Shown: in pieces, positions 48,952-61,728 of the stretch
Layout of the letters: the number at the start of each line of letters is the position of its first letter
Numbering within the stretch: the first letter of the stretch is position 1
Source: Galerina marginata
Taxonomy: Eukaryota; Basidiomycota; Agaricomycetes; Agaricales; Galerinaceae
DNA length: 64,000 nucleotides
Assembly: GCA_023014335.1 (NCBI GenBank)
Contig: JAECYW010000010.1
Span: 1,054,001 to 1,118,000 of the forward strand
Reading direction: 5' to 3'
Position numbers and translations under genes: made by a program
The notes under the pieces: generated by a model
The model's database searches: none
Told to the model about the DNA's origin: nothing
The model's input: the letters and a program-made list of their open reading frames with translations, nothing else

Positions 48952-51654
48952 GATCGGTGGATATTAGCTGTTGAAAAACGAGCGTCAGCCAGAGTCAAAA
49001 AAGGTTAACAAACACTACTTTACCTTCTGTTGTCGCTATTGGAAAAGGGCGCTCCAATTCAAATTCCTGCAAAGTTTTGCCCCTTGGAAGATGAACAAGT
49101 CCAAGCGAGAGAAGCAAGATGGTTCTGAGATAGGCTGGTGACCTGATCCCTTTATGTACGGGTCCCATTGGGGTTATTGACCATCCAGCAAAAGCTCGGA
49201 CCAACGTACACGATACCCCTTCAGGAGACTTTGGTGTTAAATGACTTAACCTTGATACCAATCTCGCAATATGTCTTTTGTCTTCACTTGACGCCAAGTA
49301 TGGTTCAGACATCCATTTACTGGGGTTCCGCCGCAACTTAACTGCAATGATCTAAATTTATGCGAAGGGTGGAGAAAGTTTACTCTCACATGTATCGGCG
49401 GCGTCAAACTCCCTGTCAAACGCAGACACGTTGTGGGGTTGCTCAGGCGTCTTGCGTCTTGCGTCGTTCAATTTTCGCAACGATTTTTCCGGACGATGTG
49501 CTATTTTTGCTCAAAACGATGGGTACCTTCATTGGACAGACTGGAGAGTGCCTGTCAGGGCCTGAGTGCCATTCGAGTACAAGATCAAAAATAGAACCTG
49601 TAAGAGGAGCATATTCCAGCCCAGGAGGGCATTACGCAGATATGTCATCGGTTGGTCAGGGGCCAAAGGTTAAATTTAATTAAAGGACGAATTCGCATTT
49701 GTTATCGCACAGCCACCAGCGTTAGTTGATACTATGAAAGTGAGGTTTCAACTCGATAATTCTACGGCAAGTGGCTTGGAACCAGATTGGAACACGGTCC
49801 AACCTTATGTTACTGCCGTGGGGTAGGTTGTAAGTATACTAATTCGTCTTTTCTGTTTTAGCGTATGGAGGTCCAACTTTGGTCCAACTGTCAGCTCTTT
49901 GTGTTCTGAAGTGCGATAGACATCGGGTCATTGACTCTTGCCAGAAACATAAGCCTGAATATTTCGACCATATTTTTCACACTGTCGACTCGGAGTAAGC
50001 AACATCTCGAGAGAGCTTCCCCAAAAAAGCTAACCAGGAATATCAAGCAAGGGAATCACCGGGATTTGTCCACTGCTTTTTTTGTGCTCGTACTAGTAGC
50101 TTGTTATGATGGTTACTAATCATAAAATAGCTCAATGAGTATGGGCCAAAAAGCCGACGCATGGGAAGAAAGGTGATACTCAGTTGTCTTTTTGAGCGAC
50201 TCTCGACAGCTCTCTCGACCCGGAGTCGCCACATCGCGGTGAATATCTTGACAGTACAAGATGGAGCCCGAAGAGGTAGGTAGAAAGATTGAACTTGCCT
50301 CATATTGGTCAAAATAGAATACTAGACGTGATACACAGTAGTCGAATACTTCATCATTGGCAAAATGTTGACCAAGAGGAGTTCCGAGTGGGAGATTAGG
50401 CTGAATAAAAGTCACCCGGGTGTATATGACTTGAATAACGGCGCTATCTTCTCCTCGACTCCCTGAAAGGAAGTAGAAAACGAGGACCAGGACCAGGAGA
50501 CAGAGTTATATAGGGATCGCACCCCAGCATATTTAGATACCACAAGGAGCCGGTCATTGGACTAAGGGAAGGAAGTATTCTGGTTTGAGAGTCAAAGCCA
50601 GGCTTTCGTTCCGGGAGGGATTTTGGCTTGAATTTCTAGGTGACGACGATTATCTGAGTCCTCGACTCGGGGAGAATGCCCAATTGTGTGTCAAAGGTGA
50701 CAGGAAAAATTTCGAATTTCCGAAAGCTATCAGAGAATTTAGGTTCACTGTCAACAAACTGTCCACGATTACGAGACTGGCGGTAAGGAGCTTAAGGTCA
50801 GATATCACCAGATCAAGGGCAATGACGGTTTAGTATAACCATAGGCCTTGGCCCTTGGCACACAACACTCGCAGCACGGCAAGTCCATATTTCACCAAAC
50901 GCGTTTGGTGGATTTGCGACCGTTCCTTGCTCATATTTTAAAAAGGACGAGCTGTGGTTAGACTAAACCGCTGAAGCGCTGACCTGTCGCTGGCCTGGAT
51001 CTAGTGGAAGAATTATTGTCCTATTGCTTAGAACTAGATTAGATCACCGCACTCTGTCCTCTCCCAGCAGTTCAGCAACGAACAGAGAGAACTCCAGAAC
51101 TTTAGAATTGTCTCCAGTTCCAAGAATTCAGAATGTTTGACCAGTATACTACTCAGCGCGGCGTCCAACCACATCTTGGATATGTTGGCGGATAACCCTG
51201 GAGTCAGGCGCTGACGATGGGCCAGGAACAAGGACGTCGTGCAGAGTCCTGACGACCAAAAAGCTATTGGGACCTAGGATCTCTTCGATAGCCCCGAGGC
51301 TCGATCAAATCCCTTCTCGAACGTGCACGAGTGGATGGTCTTGGTACGGCTGGGTTCTTCCCTTTCTCGATGGGGTCTGCTGTCGAGGCAAACGGACGGA
51401 AAGAAAAAGGTCAACGGCGGACCGGCTGGATAATTTCGGGGAGCTCCGAGAGCGGTGATCGATCGTTTCGGCTTTCAACGTCACCTTCATGAAAGGCATG
51501 CCGGCCCAAAGTAATTATAAAGGCTCTCTGCGTTTCTTGGATTGTTACCTGATTGTTACCCTATCTTGCAAAACTAAGCGCCGATATAAGGCGCCTTTCC
51601 GGTTCTACATTCATTGAAATCAACTCTCTCGTTAACCTTGCGGAGCCTGGATTC
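48952..51654. other. Gene-poor region
   Basis: About 2.7 kb between the F-box gene and sec14. Frames of 60-113 codons occur on both strands (for example minus 48995-49336 and plus 49360-49683) but show no domain, start context or splicing pattern I can defend. The right end should hold the sec14 promoter and possibly a short first exon. Confidence 0.4.
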
Positions 51655-52998
51655 ATGACAGGGCAGAGTCACACTGAAATACTTACTACCTTCAGAGAAG
51701 AATTATATGGAGAAGATATCCTGCATGATGGAGATACCATTGGGACGGATGACGAGACGTTACTGTAAGTGTATATCACCCTCCCACTTACACGTTATCT
51801 CGTATTGAAAGCAATCCAACTCTAGGAGATTCTTGAGAGCCCGGAAGTTCGACCTTACCCAGGCGAAGAAAATGTTCAAGGATTGCCAGGAGTGGCGGAA
51901 GACCGTCAGCGGTGTGGGGATCGATGAGTTGTATAAACGCACAGATCCTTTTGATGTGAGTTCATGCTTCCACTCAGTGTCGGGAAGGACTAGGATCTCA
52001 CAAGTAAACTCAAAAAGTATCCTGAACGTGAAGCTGTATTCGAATGCTGGCCTATGTGGTTTCATAAGGTCCGCCAATTATGAATTGTACTGCATCTTTA
52101 TCTCGCTCGTTAATCTCGAAACTCAGACAGATAAAGTCAGTTCACAAAGGTATCCTCATCGACAGAGGACTGACAAATATTTCCTAGCAAGGCCGTCCTC
52201 TGAATGTACATCTGATTGGTGCTATGGACCTCACCAAGTTATATAAAGTATGCCCACCAGAAAGGCACTGGGAGACAGTCCTTGTTAATGCCGAGTCCGT
52301 CAGTGTATTCCAATCAATCCTGATTTATTTTGTACTCAACAACTTCCACGGGAGTTAGCTAGCTAGAGAAGTCCTTCCTGCTTCGGCGCGTGCAGCTGGA
52401 AAGCCCATCGGATCAACTTTGGTCATAGTAGACCTAAAGGGCTTTGGGTGCGCTTTTTCCCAGTCGGTTGGTGTTCTTGAAGAAACCCTGATTATGTGGA
52501 CGAAGGTTGGGTGCATTTTGGCAAATGAAATCCCTCATCCGAAGTTCCTTCCAAATATCCCAGGACTACTACCCCGAAACGTGAGTTACCCGGTCCTGAG
52601 ATTATTGTTCCGAAATTGACGTGTTTCCCAAAAGGATGGGACAATTGGCGGTCATAAATGCCCCATCGACGTTCACGGTGATCTGGGGTGCGATAAAGCC
52701 ATGGTTGTCGAAGGAAACAGCTGCGAAAGTAGATGTGTTAGGAAGCGACTATAAGGATGTGCTTCTAGAATTGGTTGATGCAGAGAATTTGCCGGCCTCG
52801 CTGGGAGGGGCTTGCACATGCGGCGACCTTGGTGGATGTCATTTGAGTGGGGTTGGTCCCTGGCAGGACGGAAGAGTTGGGTGGGGTCCAAAGGCACAGG
52901 CGAGTAAAGATGGTGCACAGGCGGTGGTAGAAGGAGAAGACGGTCAGCAGCCATTGGAAGTGCACAATGGCGAGGTGCCGACAATAGAGGAACCTTGA
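51655..52998 (+). CDS. sec14: Sec14-type phosphatidylinositol/phosphatidylcholine transfer protein (CRAL-TRIO)
   Basis: Lipid-transfer protein of the CRAL-TRIO family that couples phospholipid composition to Golgi vesicle formation. From the first in-frame ATG: TEILTTFREELYGEDILHDG, TIGTDDETLL; then LRFLRARKFDLTQAKKMF, QEWRKTVSGVGIDELY, TDPFDYPEREAVFECWPMWF, GRPLNVHLIGAMDLTKLY and GKPIGSTLVIVDLKGFG. An intron then joins GFG to LGAFWQMK; without it the genomic frame reads a spurious peptide. Next come SSFQISQDYYPETMGQLAVI and NAPSTFTVIWGAIKPWL, KVDVLGSDYKDVLLELV and ENLPASLGGACTCGDLGGC, the usual end of the lipid-binding domain, plus a short acidic tail. All exons join in phase. The extreme N-terminus is uncertain, since Sec14 proteins normally have a few more residues, possibly in an upstream exon. 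Confidence 0.85.
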
Positions 52999-53793
52999 TG
53001 CCTCACAGCGATGGGTGAAGGAAGGCGAGGAGGAGGAGGCAGAATCGAAGGAGGGTGACTCGCGTAGAGCATTTGATCGTTTGCAAAGCGAAACGCAAGA
53101 TATGACGGATTCCATTGCCTGTGAGGGTTGACATGGTTTGGAGCGCCATAATGAAAAATCGCAGATTGTGTGCGTGCTGAAGTGTTCTACGATTAGAAAG
53201 ACGAGTGGGTGTATTTCTTGGGGGTGATTTCTTATCTTGTATCAGTAGTCGGTGTCCCCACGAGTATTTATTCTGAAGATATATATACTTCCGCAGACGA
53301 CGTGTCGGATTGCCTCCCCGCTACGGCGATGCAGCGACCTCGTTGAGGAATGTACTCGGAGCTTGGCCTGTTCGGACACATGATTCTAACACAGTCGCGA
53401 TCCGTTATTGTCGCAATTTAAAGCACCGGGTCCGCCGTTTCAGACAGGACAGCTTGCAGCGGAGAATGGACATGGCTGTGAGATGGGAAAGCGTGTTTGG
53501 TTCGGCGGGAGTGCAAAGGGAGCCTGTACATTACGTAAACATCTGCCTATTGTTCCGGGCCGATATCCCGCCGACACCAACAATGAGCTGCTGCTTCGCC
53601 ATTGTACTGGTACATCATCTTGACGACCCTTCCTTGCAGCTGGTGAGTATTGTTTCGCTTGTATTTAATGTTTTTCTTCTTTTATTTTCTCTCCTTGCTT
53701 TTGTCATCTTCTTGTCTCGCAGATTCCTTCTAGCTCGGCTGCGCCGTGCACTTCCATTCATTTTCTACTTCACGTTCATTTTTGCGATTCGCC
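52999..53793. other. Intergenic region between sec14 and GH71 gene
   Basis: About 800 bp. A plus-strand frame (53310-53804) overlaps the GH71 start in another frame and has no family features. The T/C-rich stretch at about 53650-53760 just upstream of the GH71 ATG is typical of fungal promoters and 5' UTRs. Confidence 0.4.
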
Positions 53794-56044
53794 ATGCAAC
53801 TTAACGCCCTCGTTTTCTGCTTGCTTACCTTCTTCTTATCCGCCGTCAGTGCAGGCATAATCCCTCTTCGACCCGTCATTGTACCGTCGAATATCATCGG
53901 AAGGTCTACGAAGCACGACCAAATATTTCAGCGCAGGCATCCTCGTTTGTTTATGAAGAGGCAGGATACCTCTGATGCACAAAGCCCTACTATAACCCTT
54001 GTCGCCGCTGGCTCTCAAGCTACACCTGCGAACCAGGACGACTCTTCTGGCTCGATTCCTCTATCCTCTTCCACCTCGAATCCCGAACCAACGTCGACCT
54101 CTGCACCCGACTCCTCTGCAGTATCCACAACAGAGACTCCCATTTCATCATCGTCTTCTATTTCACCACTGGTTTCAACTTCCACCGTTGATCCAGCATC
54201 ACAGCCTTCTCAACCACCAGTGGACAGTGATGGCTCCAAGAAATACGTCGTTGCCCACCATATGGTCGGCAATACATTCCCTTATACGCCCCAAGATTGG
54301 ACAGACGACATCACCCTCGCTCATGCTTCAGGTATCGACGGCTTTGCCCTGAATATGGGCAGGGACGATTGGCAACCTGCTCGGGTGGCCGACGCGTAGG
54401 TTTTATTTTGCGAGTTAAATGGCCTCACAATTAATTGTGTTGAATAGTTATGAGGCTGCTAAGCAATCGAATCTCGATTTCAAGCTTTTCCTCTCTCTCG
54501 ACATGTCGTAAGTTTTTGTGTGCTGCATAACTTCAACGTGATTTCTGATTCTATTCACACCATGTTAGCTCCTTCCCCTGTGCATCCCCAAATGACGCAC
54601 AAACTCTCCGAAACCTCGTCAGCACCTACGTCTCCCACCCTAATCAACTGCAATATGATAATCGGGCATTTGTCTCTACATTCGCCGGCGAAGCTTGCAA
54701 CTTCGGCCAAGGAAGCGTTCCTGATGGCTGGAAGAACCAGTTCACCAAAAACCCTGATCTTGCGGGAAAGATTTACTTCGTTCCCGCATTTTTCATTGAC
54801 CCCGCTACGTTCAAGGATTTTACGGATGTCATGGATGGAGATTTCAACGTAAGCTTTGCCATAACTTTTGAAAGAAATCCTCAGCCTCACTGCTGTGCAG
54901 TGGAACTCAGGTTGGCCTATCCAAGTCACGACCTCTTTTGCCCAAACCAGCTATCCTCCCAGGACACAGCCCAGTCTGATAACGAGAAAGCGGGAAAGAC
55001 TTTGCTGGGGCTTGTAACGGGCGCTCCAGTTGGTGATTTAAGCAGCACCCTCGCGAGCAATCTGGAAACTGCTGTCGCGTCGACATTGAGCAACCTTCAA
55101 CTGGCTCTTACCAAATTTATTGGAGCTACGGATACCGATGACGAGCATTTGTCCGGGCTAGCTGGCCTTTCTGGCGCAGTGCAAGCTCGAGACGGTCAGT
55201 CTTCAAAGAGAGCATATATGGGCGCTGTTTCTCCTTGGTTCTTCACTCATTACGGGCCGGACTCTTTCAACAAGAACGTAAGTTTCTTTTTATTTGTTGC
55301 CTCTTTTCGTATTTAATTGATCTTTCACAGTTCGTCTTCTTGTCCGACCAACACCTCTACTCCAAGAGATGGGACTCCCTTATCAGCTCTCGGGACAAGT
55401 TCGACATAGTTGAAGTCTTGACATGGAACGACTACGGAGAGTCGCATTATATTGGACCCATTAAAGGAGCACAGCCCAACAGTCAAGCGTGGACAGACGG
55501 GATGAACCATACTGGTTGGTTTTTATCGGTCCTTGTTTTTTTAAGGTCTGCAAACTGACGGCGAGACATAGCCTGGCTCGAACTGACTCAGTACTATGCA
55601 ACGGCGTTCAAGACAGGACAATATCCCGCAATTGAAAAGGACAAGATCGTCATGTGGTCCCGTCCTCACTCTACCAAAGCACAGACCTCAGACCCCGTTC
55701 CACAACCTACCAACTTTGAGATTGTTCGTACCCCGTTTTATTGCTTTATAAATTATTCAGCTCACCTATTATTTTAGCTCGAAGATGCTGTGTGGGCTGT
55801 CGTAATGGCCACTGCCCCTTCGACGGTTATCCTCTCAGTGTCTCCCACTAGCTCTATGACCTTCCAAGTTCCAGCGGGTGTGTCAAAACTCGCCATTCCC
55901 ATTTCTCCAGGTGGAACAATGAAGGGTGTTATTCAACGCGACGGCCAGACCGTCGTGGAGTTGAACCCCACCGAGTTCTCGTTCCAAGGAAGTCCACAGA
56001 ACTATAACTTTAACGCCTTTGTCGCCAGTGCGACAGCAGATTAA
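53794..56044 (+). CDS. Secreted alpha-1,3-glucanase (GH71, mutanase)
   Basis: Glycoside hydrolase family 71 enzyme that cleaves alpha-1,3-glucan of fungal cell walls. A signal peptide is evident (MQLNALVFCLLTFFLSAVSA), followed by a Ser/Thr/Pro-rich linker (residues about 70-145), so it is probably secreted and O-glycosylated. Catalytic domain: KKYVVAHHMVGNTFPYTPQD, ASGIDGFALNMGRDDW, LDFKLFLSLDMS, FAGEACNFGQGSVPDGWK, GKIYFVPAFFIDPATF, WNSGWPIQVTTSFAQTSYPP, YMGAVSPWFFTHYGPDSFN, FVFLSDQHLYSKRWDSLI, DIVEVLTWNDYGESHYIG, and a C-terminal beta domain ending at TAA 56042-56044. Exons 53794-54395, 54448-54507, 54569-54848 and 54901-55277 are followed by three more. The frame is one base short at about 54955-54962 (C run after TSYPP); the rest is conserved. 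It is likely involved in wall remodelling or digestion of other fungi. Confidence 0.9.
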
Positions 56045-56478
56045 TTATGATAACCACGACATTCAGACTTTGATGGTTTAGTAGAAAATAGAAACACTCT
56101 GGTGGTGCTCACATTTGTATTCATAGTTCATGTATAGTTGTATTTTTACATATAATGTATCATAGTAGCCGTTCTGCATTCAATACAAGCTCTAAGACTC
56201 TTCATTTTCGAAACTCAGTAGGGTGACAAATTGTGAACCGCTGAGTATGCTGACAAGAAGGCAGGTCGCAATTCAGAAAATGGGAATGAAAAGTCCAGGC
56301 GTCCACCTTCATAAGAGGAAGATGCCCAGACCTGCCTAGCGACATACTGAGAGTCAAGTATTTCCGGTGAAAGCAAAGAGGGAAACCCGTTCACAATGAA
56401 CATGGACGACTAAAAATAGAACACGGCGCTTGCCGGCTCGTTGAGCGTTTAACCAATGGCATGACCAATCTTGGTTCA
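56045..56478. other. Intergenic region between GH71 gene and dynactin p62
   Basis: About 430 bp: the A/T-rich GH71 3' end and the dynactin gene promoter. Nothing else recognised. Confidence 0.35.
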
Positions 56479-58412
56479 ATGCCACCCACTGTCCAGTATC
56501 ACTGCTCATGCCTTTCACCGTCGCCTCTACCCCCGCCTCCCCATTTGCCGTCTTCATCTCACAGCTTCCATCCCCTCCACGAACTCTTCTTTTGTGAGGA
56601 ATGTGACGCAGTTCGGTGCAATCGATGTGTTTCGGTTGAAGTCAGTTCCTACTACTGCCCCAACTGTCTTTTCGAAGTTCCAAGCGCCAGTGTGCGCGCT
56701 GAAAAGAACAGGTAAGCGTGTACGTGCTATATGTTTATATTCATCTCACAGCGACGCGTTTAGATGTGCCCGAAATTGCTTCATGTGCCCAATTTGTCGG
56801 AATACGCTCTCAGTCGTGCCTTCAGACCCTCCAGACACAGGAGATGGTCGACTTACAATACCGATAAGCGCACTCAATGAACCGCCTTTCTTTCTCTACT
56901 GCAATCATTGTAGATGGGACTCTGCAGAAGTAGGGATCACGTTCGAGAAGCCCACCGGTCTTGCTGGTGAGCTTTTGCTTAGAAATTTCTTTGATTATAG
57001 AATCTAAAGAGCGGTACAGCGCAACTACAAAAGTTCGAAGACTCTGCCCCCGATTCCCTGGAGTTCGAGCGCTTGAAGGAACATTTTGAGCCTTTCATAC
57101 GTGCATCATCGCTTTCCTCTTCTACAAACGCCAGTCACCCGACTGCTCACCCAAGCAGTGCGGCGCACTCACATCACGCTCACTCCAACTCTATTACAGC
57201 CGCCGCATCAGCCGCTTTGGCGCGCGATATCCCAGGGGTCAGCAAGTACAACCCGCTGGCTAGAAGTACGTCAGGCAAGGAGTGGGAGTGGGAAGGATAG
57301 AAGCGTGAACAAGGACGAGATGCCAGAGTATCGGAGTCGCGTGGAGATATCGAAGGCCAGCCTCATGGGCACAGGTGGCGGAGAGGCAGATGTTGACCTT
57401 ATGAGCCACCTGGAAGATATTGGTCAGATTGCAACTGTCGAACAAAGATGGGTCAATAGCTGGGTGACACCGCTGCAGACACAGTAAGTGGCTTTGCTAA
57501 CTTTAATACTTTTTCTGAGTGATATCTAGCGATCCTTAAACCTCTTCGAATTCCCCTTCATTCCAAACGATCGAAACGATGTCCTGCTTGCACGCATATC
57601 CTGATAAAACCGGAACAGAAGGCACAGTCTGTGAGGTTTAAAATCAGGCTTGTTGCTGCAACTTACCTTCCAGCAATTACTGCATCTTTACCTCACGCAC
57701 AACGATTCGAAGCAGAGGCAGCGAAGAAGTCTCTCGGTAAATCAACAGCAGCAGCCGACGACGACAAAAATATGGCTTCAGGCATGCATGCTGGGAAAAC
57801 ATACCCGTTCCATCTTGCGTTGAGCAATCCTCTCTACGATCCTATACAGGTCAGGCTATCTGTCCAGAGAATGCACGTCTCAACTGCCCCAGCAAAAGAC
57901 GGCGGCTCTACGGAAAAGGCTCGTCGTCCTCCGTTTGCGGTTTCACTGCCGACATCGTCCTTCTCTGTGGCGGCTTTTGCGGAGGCATGGGAGTACGAAG
58001 ACGACGACGAAATGTTCGGCATTGACGACTGGCGATGAACTGCCCGGTCGAGGTGGGAAGGAGACAGATTCAAGGGGGAAAGTACGGACAGTCGGTGTCT
58101 TGGAGAGACGGGCAAACGTCACTTTGGTGGGGGGCGAAGTCGTGATAGGTAAAGAAGCAAGAGGGAATGTCAAGGTCGGTTTGAGCCCTTAGCCCCATTT
58201 TCGCCGATCACATTGCTAACCCTTGTTTTCTTTGTGCGCAGTTCAATATGCTGGTTTCATACACCTATCACTCGGATGACCCTCCAGAGGGAAACGAGAC
58301 AGAAGCACCTCCCAAGACTGCGGCAAAGGCAACTCCTGAAGTAAAAACTTTTGCCTTCTACACAGTCGTCGACCTAGGCCAGATCATACCCCGAGAGGAG
58401 CCGAAAGCCTGA
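56479..58412 (+). CDS. Dynactin subunit 4 (p62)
   Basis: Pointed-end subunit of dynactin, the dynein cofactor. The start MPPTVQYHCSCLSP is followed by zinc-binding cysteine motifs: LFFCEECDAVRCNRCVSVEV, YYCPNCLFEVPSASVRAEKN, then CARNCFMCPICRNTLSVVPS and FFLYCNHCRWDSAEVGITFE. Next are LEFERLKEHFEPF, a Ser/His-rich linker, RDIPGVSKYNPLAR, DEMPEYRSRVEI, TVEQRWVNSWVTPLQT, LRIPLHSKRSKRCPACTHIL, KTYPFHLALSNPLYDPIQVR, RRPPFAVSLPTSSFSVAAFA, NVTLVGGEVVIGKEARGNVK and a final FAFYTVVDLGQIIPREEPKA. Three +1 shifts are needed: between about 57240 and 57305, at about 57532-57538, and at about 58017-58022. All flanking sequence is conserved p62. Another ATG lies in frame at 56461. Exons otherwise join in phase. 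Confidence 0.88.
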
Positions 58413-59181
58413 ATCGGACTTATAGGCGCCCGCCCCTAAGTAGGCCGCCGGCCCCACTGCCAACTAGACGACTACCACGGATCTTCATTCCGTTTCTCTT
58501 TACTCAGCTTATTGCGCAGTGCACTTGCGCCATACCTCGTGTTAACGGCTTTCCGCTCGGTCGTTTGACTTGAAAGACTCCTGGCTTGGCCCCATCCTCA
58601 GAACCTTCTAGAGCTGAATATAGAGATGGGAGTGGCCTGTCGAAAGCTGCACTTCCAAGGTCATGAGTGGGCGGGTATAGGGCAATTCTGGCTGATCCCT
58701 ATCTTCCGGCTTCATATCCATTCCAACCCTGATATCTTATTTCATTAGTTTCAATGTCATATGTTTTATCACTTCGGAACCGCCAGGGTCATTGTTGCTC
58801 CCTCAACGCCATTTGTCTAGAATCCCAAGGAATCCAGCCAACCTCAGAAAGAACTATGTCGATCTAGGGTTCCCGTGTTCATGTTTCTCGGCGCCACAGC
58901 TGCCAGTGCCAAGAGACAATATAATAGACAGCAATAAGCGCAGCTTTAGGCCAGAATACTCGTCGACTTGGCTCCAGTCAGGTGTACAGGAAGACGACAG
59001 GCTTCATAGTTCTCATCATTGTCTAATTCATTCAAAAGGCTATTTGACTGGTAATACATCAACATTCACAATTCAGGTTTTATATTTACAAGTAAAAGCG
59101 GGTGAGGTAGGAAATGGAAAATAAAGGAGCCAAGCCAAGGAATAACAGTGGACGTCATCTTGGTCGATCGCCTGGTTGACA
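58413..59181. other. Convergent 3' intergenic region
   Basis: About 770 bp between the ends of two converging genes. A plus-strand frame (58792-59124) is unassigned and probably random. Confidence 0.4.
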
Positions 59182-60536
59182 TTACGCCGAAATCTTCTCC
59201 CTAAGAATCTTCTTGAGAGTCTCGCCGTCCTCAGCGAATTTCTTGATGCCCTCGTGAAGCTTATCGAAGGCCATCTGGTCCTGGAGGAGAGCCCAGCGGA
59301 ATTCAGGCTCGTCGTCGACGTAGGTAACTTTTGGGATAGGCTCGGCTTGAGCAGCTAAGTATGATGGGCAGAAATGTTATCGAGTGTAATCCGTCCCGGC
59401 AATGTCACATACCGACAACCTCATCGAGCCTCTTGGGGATGGGATCCGAGGAATTTTTGAGTTCTTCGAGGAGAGAGGGGGCAATGGTGAGGAAGTCAAT
59501 ACCAGCGAGAGCCTTAATTTCGCCGACCTTGAGAAGTAAACTGAGGTTAGCAGCTGTTACAATATGACTGATGACACGGCGTACATTTCGGAAGGATGCA
59601 CCCATGACGATGGTGTTGTATTTATGTTGCTTGTAATAGTTGAAGATCTTCTTGACGGATTGGACGCCCGGGTCCTCATCGCCTTCGTAGTTCTTGCCCG
59701 TGTGTTTCTTGTACCAATCAAGAATCTGGACGCTTTCTGTCAGAGGAAAAAGGGTACACTGGGTGGGTGTGACTTACACGACCGACGAAGGGTGAGATCA
59801 GAGTGACACCGGCCTCAGCGCAAGCAACGGCTTGTGCGAAGCCGAAGAGGAGGGTAAGGTTACAATGGATGCCGTCTTCGCGCTCGAGCTCGCGGGCAGC
59901 TTGGATGCCTTCCCAACTAGATGCGATTTTGATCAAAACACGTTCTTTCTTGATTCCGACCGAATCGTAAAGAGCGATCAATTCTTTAGCCTAAGATTCA
60001 CATTTATAGACCACAAATTGTAAGATGTAATTTAAACGTACCTTGGCCTTAGTTCCCTCCTTGTCGAACGAAAGGCGGGCATCGACTTCAGTTGAAACTC
60101 GGCCAGGGATGATAGCAAGAATCGCCTTGCCAAATTCTACCAACTGAGACATTCCGATTAAATTAACCCGCGTGGTGGACAAGGAGTATTCACAAGACGG
60201 TCCATGGCGGCATTTGCCTGAGCTTCAACGCTGCCGCCCTTGGCTTTTCCGAATTGGACAGCTGCATCGACGAGACTGGCATAGCGAGGCTTTCCGACCG
60301 CAGCCAAGATCAAAGATGGATTGGTGGTTGCGTCCTACAAATAAACCGCCTTATGAATGAACACTTTAAAGGTATTCGGAAAAGATATACCTGAGGTTTG
60401 TAGACATCGATGGCTACATCGATGAAGTGAGTTATGCAACGATACTTCACGTAAATATGTATTTACATTCGAAGTCGCCAGAATCAGAAACGACGACAGT
60501 TCCGGTCGCTTTGAGTTGGTCGAGAGATGGGGACAT
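59182..60536 (-). CDS. tal1: Transaldolase
   Basis: Pentose phosphate pathway enzyme (sedoheptulose-7-phosphate plus glyceraldehyde-3-phosphate to erythrose-4-phosphate plus fructose-6-phosphate), cytosolic. Start [20 protein letters not shown] at 60536. In order: [60 protein letters not shown], and [20 protein letters not shown] with the Schiff-base lysine in VLIKIAS. Then [101 protein letters not shown] and a C-terminal [18 protein letters not shown]. Full family length, several short introns, no frame break seen. It is divergent from the PY-motif membrane protein gene, 271 bp away. Confidence 0.95.
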
Positions 60537-60807
60537 GATGATGGTGGTGGTTTGACGGATGAGGGTTATATTTACGCCTGCGGTTGCTGTAGCAATGTGA
60601 CGGCGGTTGATAACATCTTTCATCAGTCACAAGCGCTCATGAGGTTTGACACCGTCCAGCATCAGCCCTCGTTGTTGTCAACCTCCATCAACGAAAACAC
60701 CATCGTTTTCGTCTCTCTTTTCAAGAGCAGGGCTCCCCCCTTTCCTTCATTTTTTCTTCCTGACACGCTGGTCGTTTCAACCCAATTTCAAGTAATCGCT
60801 CGCAGAC

Positions 60808-61728
60808 ATGTCGTCAACAGGACCCATACTCCAGCCCCCGCCCCCGGCCGTGGTTGCAGAGGATCGACGTCCGCAAGCGGAACCATTGCCTTCGAAACGC
60901 GGGGAGATAGGATATGTTGAGGGCGTGCACTCCGAGTCAGGGAGGCAGCAGGAACCAGGAGCTGAAATCAGCCTTCCTGCAAGGCATCCGGCTGATAGGG
61001 ATCAATTAGCACAGGAGGCTCCGTCAGGGCCACAAAGTCCTTCTCTTCCTCCAACATCGGCGGCGCAGGATGCACCGCCTTCACCAAGTTCGATGGCCAA
61101 ATCCTCCAGCATACTTAAATTCCTGCAACCCAAGGTCACTTTCGGAGGTCTCCATTCCACCACCCTCCTCGTATTTGCCCTCCAGGTGATCCTATTAGGC
61201 GGCACTGTTGTAGGATGGGTATTTGCGACGAAACTTCTCCAACACATGTTCTCCAGCGGTGGGAATCTATCCTCAAGCGTTTTCGTACACGTCGTTTTTG
61301 TGATCGCGGTCATCGCCCAGCTTATATTTTTAGAACGAAGGCTCTTCCGATTGCGAGGCGAGCGGTACAGCTATCTTCATCCTGGAGAAATCTTACCGCG
61401 ACACCGTAACATGCCAATGACTCCTGAAACTGGCATCGCATTTGCACCATGGAACCGACCCCCACTTCCCACATATGCAGCTGCGCTCGCCCAAAGTGGA
61501 GTAGGGACCGGCGATGTAGAGGATCACCTTATCGCTGCGCCTCCCCCACCTGCATACGGCAATACACGGGGCAGCACGCTCTTACTTCAAGGTTACCTTC
61601 GCTCTAGCTTGAGGGCTCAGCGACCTTCATCCGCTACAAGTCAGGCACCTCCACAGACAGCAGACGAACGACCAATGAGCTACACCAGCAGGGATGGTGA
61701 ATGGGCTGAAATCCAAGGACGCAGATAG
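60808..61728 (+). CDS. Membrane protein with PY motifs, uncharacterised
   Basis: Intron-less 306-codon frame. The N-terminal 110 residues are Pro/Ser/Gln-rich and probably disordered. Two hydrophobic helices follow: TTLLVFALQVILLGGTVVGW (about 128-147) and a second at about 165-183 (SSVFVHVVFVIAVIAQLIFL), with a basic segment after it (ERRLFRLRGERYSYLHP). The C-terminal tail carries PLPTY and a PPAY motif in PPPPAYG, which fit the PY consensus bound by WW domains of Rsp5/NEDD4 ubiquitin ligases. I do not recognise a named family. An Rsp5-adaptor or trafficking role is inferred from the PY motif and the two helices, and from an alpha-arrestin gene lying next to it on the same strand. Confidence 0.7.
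   Translation: MSSTGPILQPPPPAVVAEDRRPQAEPLPSKRGEIGYVEGVHSESGRQQEPGAEISLPARHPADRDQLAQEAPSGPQSPSLPPTSAAQDAPPSPSSMAKSSSILKFLQPKVTFGGLHSTTLLVFALQVILLGGTVVGWVFATKLLQHMFSSGGNLSSSVFVHVVFVIAVIAQLIFLERRLFRLRGERYSYLHPGEILPRHRNMPMTPETGIAFAPWNRPPLPTYAAALAQSGVGTGDVEDHLIAAPPPPAYGNTRGSTLLLQGYLRSSLRAQRPSSATSQAPPQTADERPMSYTSRDGEWAEIQGRR

Noticed and set aside
48995..49336. 113-codon minus-strand frame upstream of the F-box gene
   Set aside because: It has no true ATG at its start and no domain; treated as non-coding.
52441..52500. Apparent degenerate peptide in sec14 after GFG
   Set aside because: It disappears once an intron is placed from the GTGCGC donor (about 52447) to the acceptor just before LGAFWQMK; the gene is intact.
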